Source: Novosphingobium subterraneum (GTDB lineage Bacteria; Pseudomonadota; Alphaproteobacteria; Sphingomonadales; Sphingomonadaceae). Taken from it: a stretch of 64,000 bases of DNA. The stretch lies in assembly GCF_000807925.1 (NCBI RefSeq), contig NZ_JRVC01000019.1, positions 34,697-98,696 of the forward strand, given 5' to 3'. Below the pieces are notes generated by a model that made no database searches, had not been told where the DNA came from, and worked only from the letters and a program-made list of their open reading frames with translations. The position numbers and the translations under genes were made by a program. Shown piece after piece: positions 51,666 through 60,711 of this stretch. Within the stretch, counting starts at the first letter, position 1; every line of letters begins with the position of its first letter.

Positions 51666-52381
51666 GCAACCACGCAGTCCTCAATCCCGCCGACCACGGC
51701 GAGTTGCGCATCGACACTGCCGCCAGCGCCGAACTTGGCGACAACGTCATGGCCTGTGCCACGGTCCCGGCCGAGTTCCGCTCGGTTCAGGCGCACTATC
51801 CCATCGTCCTGCGCCGCGATCTTGCGACCGGCAAGCTGGAGGCGCTGGCGCTGCTGGGCTTCGAGACGGGCGAGAACCTGTTCCTGCGCAGTGGTAGGTG
51901 GGATGCGCCCTACCGCCCGCTGTCGATGGCGATCCGCCCGTTCCTGATCGGTCGCGCGCCAACGCCCGACGGCGTGGGCCAGGTCCATGTCGACCTCGAC
52001 CACCCTCGCATCAGCAGGACGGGCGAGGGTGTGCGGGTGTTCGATGCCAGCGGCCAGCCCACGCCTTACCTGGAGGACATCGCCGCCAAGCTGGGCGACC
52101 TCGATCACGCCCACCGCGAATCCGCCGATTTCTTCGCCGCGCTCGATCGCTATGAACTGGCGGAATCCTTCACGCTGGAAGTCACGCTCGACGATGGCGC
52201 GAAAAACTCGCTCGTCGGCTATCATACCATCAACGAGGAAAAGCTCTCGACCCTGGACGGCGCTGCGCTGCAGGACCTCATGGCCAGCGGCCACCTCGCG
52301 CGGATCTACATGATCATCGCCTCGCTCTCGCACTTCGGCGATCTGGTCGCGCGCAAGAACGCCAAGGTCGCCGGTGGCTGA
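51662..52381 (+). CDS. SapC family protein
   Basis: A 239-residue protein starting MSNHAVLNPADHGELRID at 51662, coupled to the halogenase stop by ATGA. SapC-family features are the strand-rich N-terminus, PAEFRSVQAHYPIVLRRD, GFETGENLFL, MAIRPFLIGR and FFAALDRYELAESFTLEVTL. SapC-like proteins commonly sit between halogenase-like genes and a cupin-like gene next to TonB receptors in sphingomonads and Caulobacter. Their function is not settled; the name comes from an S-layer secretion study. Confidence 0.85.
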   Translation: MSNHAVLNPADHGELRIDTAASAELGDNVMACATVPAEFRSVQAHYPIVLRRDLATGKLEALALLGFETGENLFLRSGRWDAPYRPLSMAIRPFLIGRAPTPDGVGQVHVDLDHPRISRTGEGVRVFDASGQPTPYLEDIAAKLGDLDHAHRESADFFAALDRYELAESFTLEVTLDDGAKNSLVGYHTINEEKLSTLDGAALQDLMASGHLARIYMIIASLSHFGDLVARKNAKVAGG

Positions 52382-53396
52382 AGCGACCGCCCCGAAGCTT
52401 CCTGCCGTTGCCGAAAGGACGCTTGACGATCCGGGCGGCCTCGACGCCCTGCTGCAGAGCACGCGCGAACCGTTCGTGCTGCGCGGACTGGTGCGGGAGT
52501 GGCCGCTGGTGCAGGCGGGCCTTGAATCTGCCCGCGCCGCCCGCGCCTATCTGGTCGAAAGGGCGCGACCCGTGCCGTTCACAGTCTCGCTGGCCGACCC
52601 CGGCTGCGGTGGTCGGCTGTTCTATGACGCTGCCATGCAGATGAATTTCAGGACGGCGCGCGGCAAGCTGGCGGATATCTTTTCAGGTTTCGATGCCAAC
52701 GAAGGCAGCGCCGATCACCCCGTGATCTACCTCGGCTCGATCGACGTGCCGACGCACTTCCACGGCGTCGATACCGAAAACCGGGTGGATCTCGGCTCGC
52801 GCGATCCCATCACCAGCCTGTGGATCGGATCGCCAACGCGCATCGCCGCGCACAACGATTTCCCCGACAACCTCGCCTGCTGCGTGGCAGGGCGTCGCCG
52901 CTTCACGCTGTTCCCGCCGAACCAGTTCCGCAATCTCTACCTCGGCCCCATCGACAACACGCCAGCGGGCCGCGCGGTGAGCATGGTCGATTTCGCGGCG
53001 CCCGATTTCGAGGCTTACCCGCGCTTTGCCGAAGCTCTGGAGCACGGGCAGGTGGCGGAACTCGAACCGGGCGACGCGCTGTTCGTGCCTTCGATGTGGT
53101 GGCACCATGTCGAGGCGACTGAGCCGTTTAACATCCTGCTCAATTACTGGTGGCGCGATACCCCGCGCTACATGGGACAGCCGCAGACGGCGTTGACCCA
53201 CGCCCTGCTCGCCATCCGAGACCTGGCCGAGGCGGACCGCGCGGTGTGGCGCGACCTGTTCGATTACTACGTGTTCTCGGGCGGTGATGAAGCGCGCGCG
53301 CACATTCCCGAAGAGGGGCAGGGCGCCTTGGGCCCCATCGACGCGCAGGGCGCTGCCCGCATCCACCAGTTCATCCTGAGGAGCCTCAGCCAATGA
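52374..53396 (+). CDS. Cupin-like / JmjC-type oxygenase-like protein
   Basis: A 340-residue protein starting with GTG at 52374, overlapping the sapC end by eight bases. It has the cupin_8 layout: FVLRGLVREWPLVQ near the start, a metal-site candidate H-x-D in AAHNDFPDN (near residue 158), CCVAGRRRFTLFPP, and a second His in PSMWWHHVEATEPFNILLNYWW (near residue 243). Such proteins bind Fe(II) and 2-oxoglutarate, and this one may hydroxylate a protein or peptide partner. The substrate is unknown. It sits between two halogenase-like genes. Confidence 0.85.
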   Translation: MAEATAPKLPAVAERTLDDPGGLDALLQSTREPFVLRGLVREWPLVQAGLESARAARAYLVERARPVPFTVSLADPGCGGRLFYDAAMQMNFRTARGKLADIFSGFDANEGSADHPVIYLGSIDVPTHFHGVDTENRVDLGSRDPITSLWIGSPTRIAAHNDFPDNLACCVAGRRRFTLFPPNQFRNLYLGPIDNTPAGRAVSMVDFAAPDFEAYPRFAEALEHGQVAELEPGDALFVPSMWWHHVEATEPFNILLNYWWRDTPRYMGQPQTALTHALLAIRDLAEADRAVWRDLFDYYVFSGGDEARAHIPEEGQGALGPIDAQGAARIHQFILRSLSQ

Positions 53397-54895
53397 CCGC
53401 TTCGCATCTGCCCCGCCGTATCGTCATCGCCGGAGGCGGCACCGCCGGGTGGATGACCGCCGCCGCGCTTGCCCGCACGCTGGGCCCGGTGGCCGAGGTC
53501 ACGCTGGTCGAGAGCGAGCAAATCGGCACGATCGGCGTCGGTGAAAGCACGATCCCGCCGCTGGTCACCTACAACCGCCTGCTCGGCATAAACGAGGCCG
53601 AGTTCATGCGTGCCACGCAGGCGACGTTCAAGCTCGGCATCAATTTCGAGAATTGGCGGGTGCCGGGCGAGAACTACTTCCACTCGTTCGGCGGTACCGG
53701 CAAGGACCACTGGTCGGCGGGCTTCCAGCACTTCTGGCTCAACGGGCGAGAGCGCGGTCACACCGCCCCTTATGGCGAATACTGCCTTGAGCTGAAGGCC
53801 GCCGAGGCGGGCAAGTTCGCGCATCTTCCCGATGACCGGATGAACTACGCCTACCAGCTCGATTCCGGCCTCTACGCCAAGTTCCTGCGCGCCATGGCCG
53901 AAGCCGACGGCACCATCCGGATCGAAGGCAAGATCGCCCGCGTGGAACTTGACGGTGAAACCGGTGACATCGCCGCGCTGGTGCTGGAAGGGGACCGCCG
54001 CATCGCGGGCGACCTGTTTATCGACTGCACCGGCTTTCGCGCACTCCTGATCGAGGGCGCACTGCGAGCGGGCTATGATGACTGGACCCACTGGCTTCCC
54101 TGCGACAGCGCCATCGCCATCCAGACTTCGAGCGTGCGCCCGCCCGTGCCCTACACCCGCGCCATCGCGCACGAGGCGGGCTGGCAGTGGCGCATTCCGC
54201 TGCAGCATCGGCAGGGCAATGGCGTGGTCTATTGCAGCGACTACCTTGCCCACGAGGCTGCGCTCAAAAAGCTGCTCTTGACGGTCGAGGGCGAGAAGCT
54301 GGTCAAGCCCAACCATATCCGCTTCCGCACGGGGGCGCGGCGCAAGCAGTGGCACCGCAATTGCGTGGCCGTGGGGCTTTCCGGCGGGTTCATGGAGCCG
54401 CTGGAGTCCACCTCTATCCACCTGATCCAGCGCGCCATCCTGCGCATTGTGCGGATGTTGCCTGCGGGCGCCATCAGCCAGCGCGATATCGACGAATTCA
54501 ACGACCAGCAGTTCACCGACATGGAGCAGATCCGCGATTTCCTGGTCCTGCACTACAAGGCGACCGATCGCCGTGACACGCCGTTCTGGCGGCATTGCGC
54601 CAGCATGGAGATTCCTGCCAGCCTCGAGCACAAGATCGAGTTGTTCCGCGAAACCGGCCGCGTTTTCCGCAAGAACGAAGAGCTTTTCGCCGAGAACTCG
54701 TGGGTGCAGGTGATGATGGGGCAGGGGATCAATCCGCAAAGCCACCACCCGGTTGCCGCCAAGCTGCGTGACGAGGAACTGAAACACCTGCTCGGGAGCT
54801 TGCGCGAACAGGTCAGCCGCACCGTCGCGGCGCTGCCCTCGCACGGCGATTACGTGGCGCGCTATTGTGGCGCCGAGGTTCCGGCCGCAGCATGA
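53393..54895 (+). CDS. Flavin-dependent tryptophan-halogenase-like protein (second copy)
   Basis: A 500-residue member of the Trp_halogenase family. The FAD motif is IVIAGGGTAGWMTAAALART. GTIGVGESTIPPLV and the Lys in QATFKLGINFENW (near residue 79) match the catalytic region of PrnA-type enzymes. The full W-x-W-x-I-P motif is present in GWQWRIPLQHRQGNG (near residue 263), unlike the first copy. CVAVGLSGGFMEPLESTSIHLIQ follows. The ATG overlaps the cupin-like gene by four bases. This copy has the more complete halogenase signature of the two. Confidence 0.9.
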   Translation: MTASHLPRRIVIAGGGTAGWMTAAALARTLGPVAEVTLVESEQIGTIGVGESTIPPLVTYNRLLGINEAEFMRATQATFKLGINFENWRVPGENYFHSFGGTGKDHWSAGFQHFWLNGRERGHTAPYGEYCLELKAAEAGKFAHLPDDRMNYAYQLDSGLYAKFLRAMAEADGTIRIEGKIARVELDGETGDIAALVLEGDRRIAGDLFIDCTGFRALLIEGALRAGYDDWTHWLPCDSAIAIQTSSVRPPVPYTRAIAHEAGWQWRIPLQHRQGNGVVYCSDYLAHEAALKKLLLTVEGEKLVKPNHIRFRTGARRKQWHRNCVAVGLSGGFMEPLESTSIHLIQRAILRIVRMLPAGAISQRDIDEFNDQQFTDMEQIRDFLVLHYKATDRRDTPFWRHCASMEIPASLEHKIELFRETGRVFRKNEELFAENSWVQVMMGQGINPQSHHPVAAKLRDEELKHLLGSLREQVSRTVAALPSHGDYVARYCGAEVPAAA

Positions 54896-55797
54896 GCTTT
54901 CTGCTTCTGGCCGCAGCGGCGGTCCAACCCGATTGGCAACTCGTCTGGGCCGACGAGTTCGACGGTACCACGCTTGACCGCAATCGCTGGGTCCTGGCCG
55001 AGGACTGCTGGGGCGGCGGCAACGAGGAGCGCCAGTGCTACACCGCGCGCAAGGCCAACCATCGATTAAGCGACGGGGTGCTGGAGATCATCGCCCAGCG
55101 CGAGGACTTCACCGGCCCTGCCTTCCCGCGCGATCAGCGCGACAGCATGGAAAAGGCCGAGGCCAAGCGGTACAAGCCGTTCACTTCCGCCCGGCTGTCG
55201 ACGGCAGGCAAAGCTGCCTGGCTCTACGGCAAGATCCAAGTCCGCGCCCGCCTGCCGCAGGGGCAGGGCACCTGGCCAGCGATCTGGATGCTGCCCGAAG
55301 ACTGGGCCTATGGCGGCTGGGCGCGCTCCGGCGAAATCGACATCATGGAGGCGGTCAATCTTGGCGAACCTTGCGAGACCTGCGAGGGTGGCCGCGAAAA
55401 CCATGTGCTTGGCACGATCCACTTCGGCGGCCAACCACCGCGCAATCGCTATATCTCGGAAGAAACGCCGCTGCCCGATCCGACCGCCTTCCACACTTAC
55501 GAGGTCGAATGGGACAAGGATGGCATGGTCTGGCGCGTTGACGGCAAGGAATACGCTCGACGCATGCCTCACGAATGGCACACGCTGGGCTCTGACAAGC
55601 CCGGTGCGCCCTTCGACAAGCCTTTCCACCTCATCCTCAACCTCGCCATCGGCGGTCACTTGCCAGAGGGGCGCAACACCACGGGCGTCAACGCTTCAGG
55701 CTTTCCCAAGGCAATGGCGGTTGACTGGGTCCGCGTATGGCAAAAGCCCAGCGAAACCGCTAACGCGGGCGCCGGAACGAAGAGCGGGGGTAACTGA
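54892..55797 (+). CDS. GH16 family beta-glucanase (laminarinase-like)
   Basis: A glycoside hydrolase of 301 residues. The start MSFLLLAAAAVQPDWQ at 54892 overlaps the halogenase stop by ATGA. The first 11 residues could be a short secretion signal. The catalytic motif is SGEIDIMEAVN (near residue 151: nucleophile Glu, Asp, acid/base Glu), preceded by GTWPAIWMLPEDW, a GH16 signature. Near the end FHLILNLAIGGHLPEG is typical of bacterial beta-1,3-glucanases. It probably cuts laminarin-type beta-glucan, feeding the TonB receptor and GH3 enzyme of the locus. Confidence 0.92.
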   Translation: MSFLLLAAAAVQPDWQLVWADEFDGTTLDRNRWVLAEDCWGGGNEERQCYTARKANHRLSDGVLEIIAQREDFTGPAFPRDQRDSMEKAEAKRYKPFTSARLSTAGKAAWLYGKIQVRARLPQGQGTWPAIWMLPEDWAYGGWARSGEIDIMEAVNLGEPCETCEGGRENHVLGTIHFGGQPPRNRYISEETPLPDPTAFHTYEVEWDKDGMVWRVDGKEYARRMPHEWHTLGSDKPGAPFDKPFHLILNLAIGGHLPEGRNTTGVNASGFPKAMAVDWVRVWQKPSETANAGAGTKSGGN

Positions 55798-55803
55798 GCT
55801 ACC

Positions 55804-56874
55804 ATGGCGCGAAGGCGGCAGGCGGTAACCATCAAGCACGTGGCGGCTGATGCAGGTGTTTCGCTGCAGACGGTAAGCCGCGTCATCAACAACGAGGCCA
55901 ATGTCCGGCCGGAAATGCGCGAAAAGGTCCAGGCCTCGATCGACAAGCTCGGCTATGTGCCCTCGATCGCGGCACAGCGGATGAGCGGATCGCGTTCCTA
56001 TCTTATCCTGGCCCTCAACGACCGCGAACGCACCATTGCCGACTGGCGGGCGCGCCAGGGCACCGACTGGGTCGACCAGATGCTGCTGGGCGGCATGCTC
56101 GAATGCGCCGAACATGGCTATCGCCTGATCTTCGAACTGGTCGACACCCACAACGACCATGTCGAGCGCGAACTGGGCGCGGCGATTGCGGCACTACAGC
56201 CCGATGGCGCGATCCTCACGCCGCCGCACTCTGACAATCCCCAGATTCTCGAGACGCTGACCCGCCACAACGTGCCGTTCGCCCGCATTGGCGCGCAAGT
56301 GCACAAGGAAGGGTTGCCCGATGGCATCATGGTCTCGATGGATGACGAAGGCGGCGCACGCACGGCGACCCGGCATCTGATCGGCCTTGGCCACAAGCGC
56401 ATCGGCTTCATCTCGGGGCCTTCCGAGTATCGGCTTTCGGCCAAGCGCGTGGACGGATGGCAAGCCGAGATGGACGCGGCGGGACTTCCCACCGAGGGCC
56501 TGCTCGAGGCAGGGGACTTCACCTATGCCTCTGGCGTGCGCGCCGCTCGCGCCTTGCTCGCCAGCCTCGACCGGCCGAGCGCGATCATTGCCAGCAATGA
56601 CCAGATGGCGCTGGCCACGGTCGAGATCGCCGACGAACTGGGGCTTGCCATCCCGTCGGATCTCTCGCTGGTCAGCTTCGACAACACTCCGCTGGTGCGC
56701 TTTACCCGGCCCGCGCTGACAGCCGTGGATCAGCCGATTGCCGAGACGACGGCCACTGCGGTGCGCAGCCTGATCGCCGCGCAGAAGGGCGAAGATGTTG
56801 CTGGCGCGGTGATCCTGCCGATGGGCTTCGAGGTTCGCGGCTCTACCGGCCCGGCAGCGGCCTGCGGGGCGTGA
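55804..56874 (+). CDS. LacI-family transcriptional repressor
   Basis: A 356-residue regulator. The N-terminal LacI HTH reads VTIKHVAADAGVSLQTVSRVINNE (residues 7-30), followed by the hinge helix KLGYVPSIAAQRMSG. A periplasmic-binding-protein-like sugar domain follows, with GLGHKRIGFISGPSEYRLSAKR and RPSAIIASNDQMALATVEIA. It probably responds to a sugar released from beta-glucan and binds the GAGAACGTTCAC-type sites before the TonB receptor and GH3 genes. The next gene starts within its stop codon. Confidence 0.93.
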   Translation: MARRRQAVTIKHVAADAGVSLQTVSRVINNEANVRPEMREKVQASIDKLGYVPSIAAQRMSGSRSYLILALNDRERTIADWRARQGTDWVDQMLLGGMLECAEHGYRLIFELVDTHNDHVERELGAAIAALQPDGAILTPPHSDNPQILETLTRHNVPFARIGAQVHKEGLPDGIMVSMDDEGGARTATRHLIGLGHKRIGFISGPSEYRLSAKRVDGWQAEMDAAGLPTEGLLEAGDFTYASGVRAARALLASLDRPSAIIASNDQMALATVEIADELGLAIPSDLSLVSFDNTPLVRFTRPALTAVDQPIAETTATAVRSLIAAQKGEDVAGAVILPMGFEVRGSTGPAAACGA

Positions 56875-58052
56875 TTGGCGGACAAGGCCGCGAGCACCGC
56901 TTTCTGGCGCTCTATGCGTTGGCGTGGGCTGGATCGACGATTGCCTATGTCCCGTTCCTGACGCTGCTGTTGCCGATGCACGTGCGCGAACTGGCGGGAA
57001 GCGAGGCCGTGCGCTGGCTTGCTGCAACGACATTTTTGGGCGCGATTGCTGCCAGCTTGTGCAACATCGCGTTTGGCTGGGCGAGCGACCTCGTGGGCAG
57101 GCGCCGCCCCTTCGTGCTGGCGGGGCTGCTGCTCTCCAGCGTCATGCTCCAGATTGCGCCGCGTACCGGGACCTTGCTTTCGCTGACCGCCGTGATCGCG
57201 CTGTGGCAGGTCGGGCTCAACATGATGCTGGGGCCGCTGTCTGCCTGGGCCGGGGATCAGGTGCCCGATGGGCGCAAGGGGCTGCTCGGCGGCCTGCTGG
57301 CTTTCGCCCCGGCCTCGGGCGCCCTTGCCGGAGCACTGGCGACTCTGGGCGATGCCTTCTCGCTGGAGACGCGCTTTGCCGTCGTGGGCGTGATCGTGGC
57401 GCTGTGCGTCCTCCCGCTCGTGCTTCTGGGTGAGGACGGCTTCGCGCAAACCCGGGCAAGGCCGGCCGAGGGAAGCGACGTTGCACGCAAAGTTCTCAAG
57501 GGCATGGCAACGCGCATGTGGCTTGCCCGCCTGCTGGTCCAGATTTCCGAAGCCTCGCTGTTCGCGTTCTTCTACCTGTGGTTGCGCTCGGTCGATCCGG
57601 GCCTTGCCGATGGCGCCATTGCCCGCGTGCTGCTGACGGCGATGGTGATCGGCGCGCTGGTCGCGCTGGTGGCGGGCGACAGGGCGGATCGCACCGGGCA
57701 GCCTGTTTCACCGCTGGTGATCTCGTCGATCGGGGCCGCGCTGGGGCTGATCATCATGGCGCTTGCCGAAGGACGCGACGGAGCGATTGCCGGGTACATT
57801 CTGTTCGGCCTTTCGACCTCGGCGTTCCTGGCCTTGCACAGCGCCCACACCCTGAGGGTCTTGCCTGACAGTGCACGGCGCGGGCGCGATCTGGGCCTGT
57901 TCAACCTGACAAACACGATCCCGTCGCTGGCGATGCCAGCGCTGACGCTGGCTCTTGTACCAAGCCTCGGCTTCAGCGCGCTTTTCGTGGTTCTGGCGTT
58001 GCTCGCCCTTTGCGCAACCTTGCTTCTCGCCGGATTGCGACGGACTGCCTGA
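56871..58052 (+). CDS. MFS sugar transporter
   Basis: A 393-residue, 12-helix transporter that starts with GTG at 56871, overlapping the lacI stop (GTGA). It has the MFS loop motif NIAFGWASDLVGRRRPFVLAG after helix 2 and GDRADRTGQP in the second half. It probably imports glucose or a glucose oligomer across the inner membrane after periplasmic hydrolysis. Substrate choice rests on the neighbours. Confidence 0.85.
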   Translation: MIGGQGREHRFLALYALAWAGSTIAYVPFLTLLLPMHVRELAGSEAVRWLAATTFLGAIAASLCNIAFGWASDLVGRRRPFVLAGLLLSSVMLQIAPRTGTLLSLTAVIALWQVGLNMMLGPLSAWAGDQVPDGRKGLLGGLLAFAPASGALAGALATLGDAFSLETRFAVVGVIVALCVLPLVLLGEDGFAQTRARPAEGSDVARKVLKGMATRMWLARLLVQISEASLFAFFYLWLRSVDPGLADGAIARVLLTAMVIGALVALVAGDRADRTGQPVSPLVISSIGAALGLIIMALAEGRDGAIAGYILFGLSTSAFLALHSAHTLRVLPDSARRGRDLGLFNLTNTIPSLAMPALTLALVPSLGFSALFVVLALLALCATLLLAGLRRTA

Positions 58053-58106
58053 CACCAGTTTCGTCAAGGGTTGATTTCCACTCGCAAACGTGTGAGACGT
58101 CTGATT

Positions 58107-58118
58107 GAGAACGTTCAC
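58107..58118. promoter_or_regulatory. LacI-type operator before the GH3 gene
   Basis: GAGAACGTTCAC, identical to the inverse of the motif at 46927-46938, lies 18 bases before the GH3 start codon. Bound repressor there would block transcription or initiation. Confidence 0.7.
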
Positions 58119-58135
58119 AGAATCTGGGGAAGTCG

Positions 58136-60550
58136 ATGTCGAAGGGAAGCCTGCGTCCTGCCATGGCAAGTGTGGTGGCGCTATCATTCCTGCTTGCCGC
58201 TGCGCCGGTAGCAGCGCACGAAAGCCCGGTGGCCAATCCCGCGAACTGGCCGACTGCTCACAGCCCGTCGACCATCACCGATGCCCGGACCGAGCAGGCG
58301 ATCACCCGGCTGCTCCGCCAGCTGACGGTCGAACAGAAGGTCGGCCAGGTGATCCAGGGCGATATCAGTTCGATCAAGCCCGAGGACCTCGCCCGCTATC
58401 CGCTCGGGTCGATCCTCGCTGGGGGCAACAGCGGGCCTTATGGCGACGAGCGTGCCGATGCGGCCAAGTGGCTCAAGCTGGTGAACGAATTCCGCGCAGC
58501 CTCGCGCAAGGCGGGGGCGGGGGTGCCGATCCTGTTTGGTGTCGATGCTGTCCACGGGCATTCGAACCTGCCGGGCGCAACGATCTTTCCGCACAACGTC
58601 GGACTTGGGGCGGCGCATGACGCCGAACTGATCAAGCGGATCGGTGCAGCGACTGCAGCCGAGGTTGCCGGCTCGGGCATCGAATGGACCTTCGCCCCGA
58701 CACTTGCCGCCCCGCAGGACCTGCGCTGGGGGCGCGCCTATGAAGGCTATTCGAGCGACCCGGCGGTGATCGCCAGCTATTCGAAGGCGATGGTCGAGGG
58801 GCTGCAGGGGCCGCTTCTCGCCGGAAAGCCGCTGACGGCCGAGAAGGTGGCCGCCAGCGCCAAGCACTTCCTTGCCGATGGCGGGACCGAACAGGGCAAG
58901 GACCAGGGCGATGCCAAGTTGGCCGAGCCCGAACTCGTCCGTCTGCATGCGCAGGGCTATCCGCCAGCCATCGATGCGGGCGCGCTGACTGTCATGGCCA
59001 GTTTCTCGAGCTGGAACGGGGTCAAGAACCACGGCAACCGGTCGCTGCTCACCGACGTGCTCAAGAACCGAATGGGCTTCGAAGGCCTGGTGGTTGGCGA
59101 CTGGAACGGGCACGGGCAGGTCGAGGGCTGCACGCCGACCGACTGCGCCGCCTCGATCAACGCCGGCCTCGATCTCTACATGGCGCCCGACAGCTGGAAG
59201 GGCCTGTTCGATAACACCCTGCGCCAGGTGCGCGAGGGCAAGATTCCCATGGCGCGGCTTGACGATGCCGTGCGGCGGATCCTGCGGGTGAAGTACAAGC
59301 TCGGCCTGACGGGGCCGAAGCTGGTCGAGCGCGGTGATCCGGCGGCGGTGGGGGCGCAGGCGCATCTTGATGTGGCGCGCGAAGCGGTCGCCAAGTCGCT
59401 CGTCCTGCTCAAGAACGAAGGTTCGGTGCTGCCGATCAAGCCGGGCGCCAAGGTGCTCGTGACCGGCCCGGGGGCCGACAGCATGGCGATGCAGGCCGGC
59501 GGCTGGACCATCACCTGGCAGGGCACCGACACGACAGGCGCCGACTTCCCCAAGGGCCGCACCATCGGTCGCGCGATCGTCGAGGCTGTGGCCAAAGCGG
59601 GCGGTACCGCCGAGATTGCCAAGGCTCAGGGCAGCGTCAGGCCCGATGTCGCCATCGTGGTGTTCGGCGAACAGCCCTATGCCGAGTTTCAGGGTGATGT
59701 GCCGAACCTTCTGTTCCAGTCGCGCGAGGGCGAACTGGAACTGATGAAGCAGTTAAAGGCCCAAGGCGTGCCGGTGGTTGCGGTGTTCCTTTCGGGCCGT
59801 CCGATGTTCGTTGGACCCGAGATGAACGTGGCCGATGCCTTCGTCGCCGCGTGGCAGCCGGGCTCCCAGGGGCAGGGCGTGGCTGATGTGCTGGTCGCGC
59901 GCAAGGACGGCAAGCCACCGCGCGATTTCACCGGCACGCTGCCGTTCGATTGGCCGCGCGATGCGCGCTCGCCGATTGTGGAGCCGCTGTGGCGGGTGGG
60001 CCATGGCCTCAGTTACGCAAAGCCCGCGAGCGTCGGAAGGGTCAACGAGGACCCTCGCGTCGAGGTGGGCAGCCTGCTGAGTGAAACCACGTTCATCCGC
60101 GCTGGGAAAGTGATCGAGCCGTGGCGGCTCGGCCTGGACAGCGTAGTCACCATGCGCGCGGTCGATGTGGCAGCGCAGGAGGACGCACGGCAGTTCACCT
60201 GGAGCGGCAAGGGCGACATCGCGCTCGACGGGCCGGTGGTCGATATGCAACGGCACCTCAACGGCGGCTTCGCGCTGCGGCTGGACTGGCGGCTGGATGC
60301 GCGCGGGTCGGGGCCGGTGACGGTTGCCTTTGCGGGCGTGAAGCTGGACGTCGGCAAGAGCCTTGGGGCTCTTGGCAAGGCTGCCACCCTGCGTATCCCA
60401 CTGACATGCTTTGCGGAGCATGGTGCGAAGTTGGGCGCGGTGGGCTCCCCCCTTCGACTAAGCGCAGATAAGGGATTCACGGTCAGCGTCCGTAGCGCAC
60501 TTATCGAGGGGGTGGGCGAGGCCATCCCCTGTCCGCCGGCCGCGAACTGA
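58136..60550 (+). CDS. GH3 family beta-glucosidase (exo-beta-glucanase)
   Basis: An 804-residue secreted enzyme. The signal peptide is MSKGSLRPAMASVVALSFLL with cleavage near VAAHE. The GH3 N-terminal domain has the substrate His/Lys region AAKHFLADGGTEQG-like (SAKHFLADGGTEQ, near residue 243) and the nucleophile Asp in LVVGDWNGHGQVEGC (near residue 322). The C-terminal GH3 domain contains SLVLLKNEGSVLPI and LPFDWPRDA. A further C-terminal beta-sandwich (residues about 640-800) extends it. It likely frees glucose from beta-1,3/1,4-glucan oligomers made by the GH16 enzyme, in the periplasm. Confidence 0.93.
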   Translation: MSKGSLRPAMASVVALSFLLAAAPVAAHESPVANPANWPTAHSPSTITDARTEQAITRLLRQLTVEQKVGQVIQGDISSIKPEDLARYPLGSILAGGNSGPYGDERADAAKWLKLVNEFRAASRKAGAGVPILFGVDAVHGHSNLPGATIFPHNVGLGAAHDAELIKRIGAATAAEVAGSGIEWTFAPTLAAPQDLRWGRAYEGYSSDPAVIASYSKAMVEGLQGPLLAGKPLTAEKVAASAKHFLADGGTEQGKDQGDAKLAEPELVRLHAQGYPPAIDAGALTVMASFSSWNGVKNHGNRSLLTDVLKNRMGFEGLVVGDWNGHGQVEGCTPTDCAASINAGLDLYMAPDSWKGLFDNTLRQVREGKIPMARLDDAVRRILRVKYKLGLTGPKLVERGDPAAVGAQAHLDVAREAVAKSLVLLKNEGSVLPIKPGAKVLVTGPGADSMAMQAGGWTITWQGTDTTGADFPKGRTIGRAIVEAVAKAGGTAEIAKAQGSVRPDVAIVVFGEQPYAEFQGDVPNLLFQSREGELELMKQLKAQGVPVVAVFLSGRPMFVGPEMNVADAFVAAWQPGSQGQGVADVLVARKDGKPPRDFTGTLPFDWPRDARSPIVEPLWRVGHGLSYAKPASVGRVNEDPRVEVGSLLSETTFIRAGKVIEPWRLGLDSVVTMRAVDVAAQEDARQFTWSGKGDIALDGPVVDMQRHLNGGFALRLDWRLDARGSGPVTVAFAGVKLDVGKSLGALGKAATLRIPLTCFAEHGAKLGAVGSPLRLSADKGFTVSVRSALIEGVGEAIPCPPAAN

Positions 60551-60647
60551 CGGTTCCCCCGCGATGACGCTCGTGGTGAGCGACACCCCTTGGTTGACAA
60601 CAGGGGTTTCGTAGGCGGCGTTTGGGCCTGGTTGATAGCAATCTGTT

Positions 60648-60693
60648 TGTGTCCCCGGATTTTGGCCCTGTGCGGATCCTGTCCGGGGACACA
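60648..60693. repeat. 12-bp perfect inverted repeat after the GH3 gene
   Basis: TGTGTCCCCGGA (60648-60659) and its exact inverse (60682-60693) are separated by 22 bases in the gap between two convergent genes (60551-60711). No T tract follows on the plus strand. It may act as a convergent terminator or be a remnant of a dispersed repeat. No gene is visible in the gap. Confidence 0.6.
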
Positions 60694-60711
60694 GGTTTCG
60701 TGCAAGAATGA

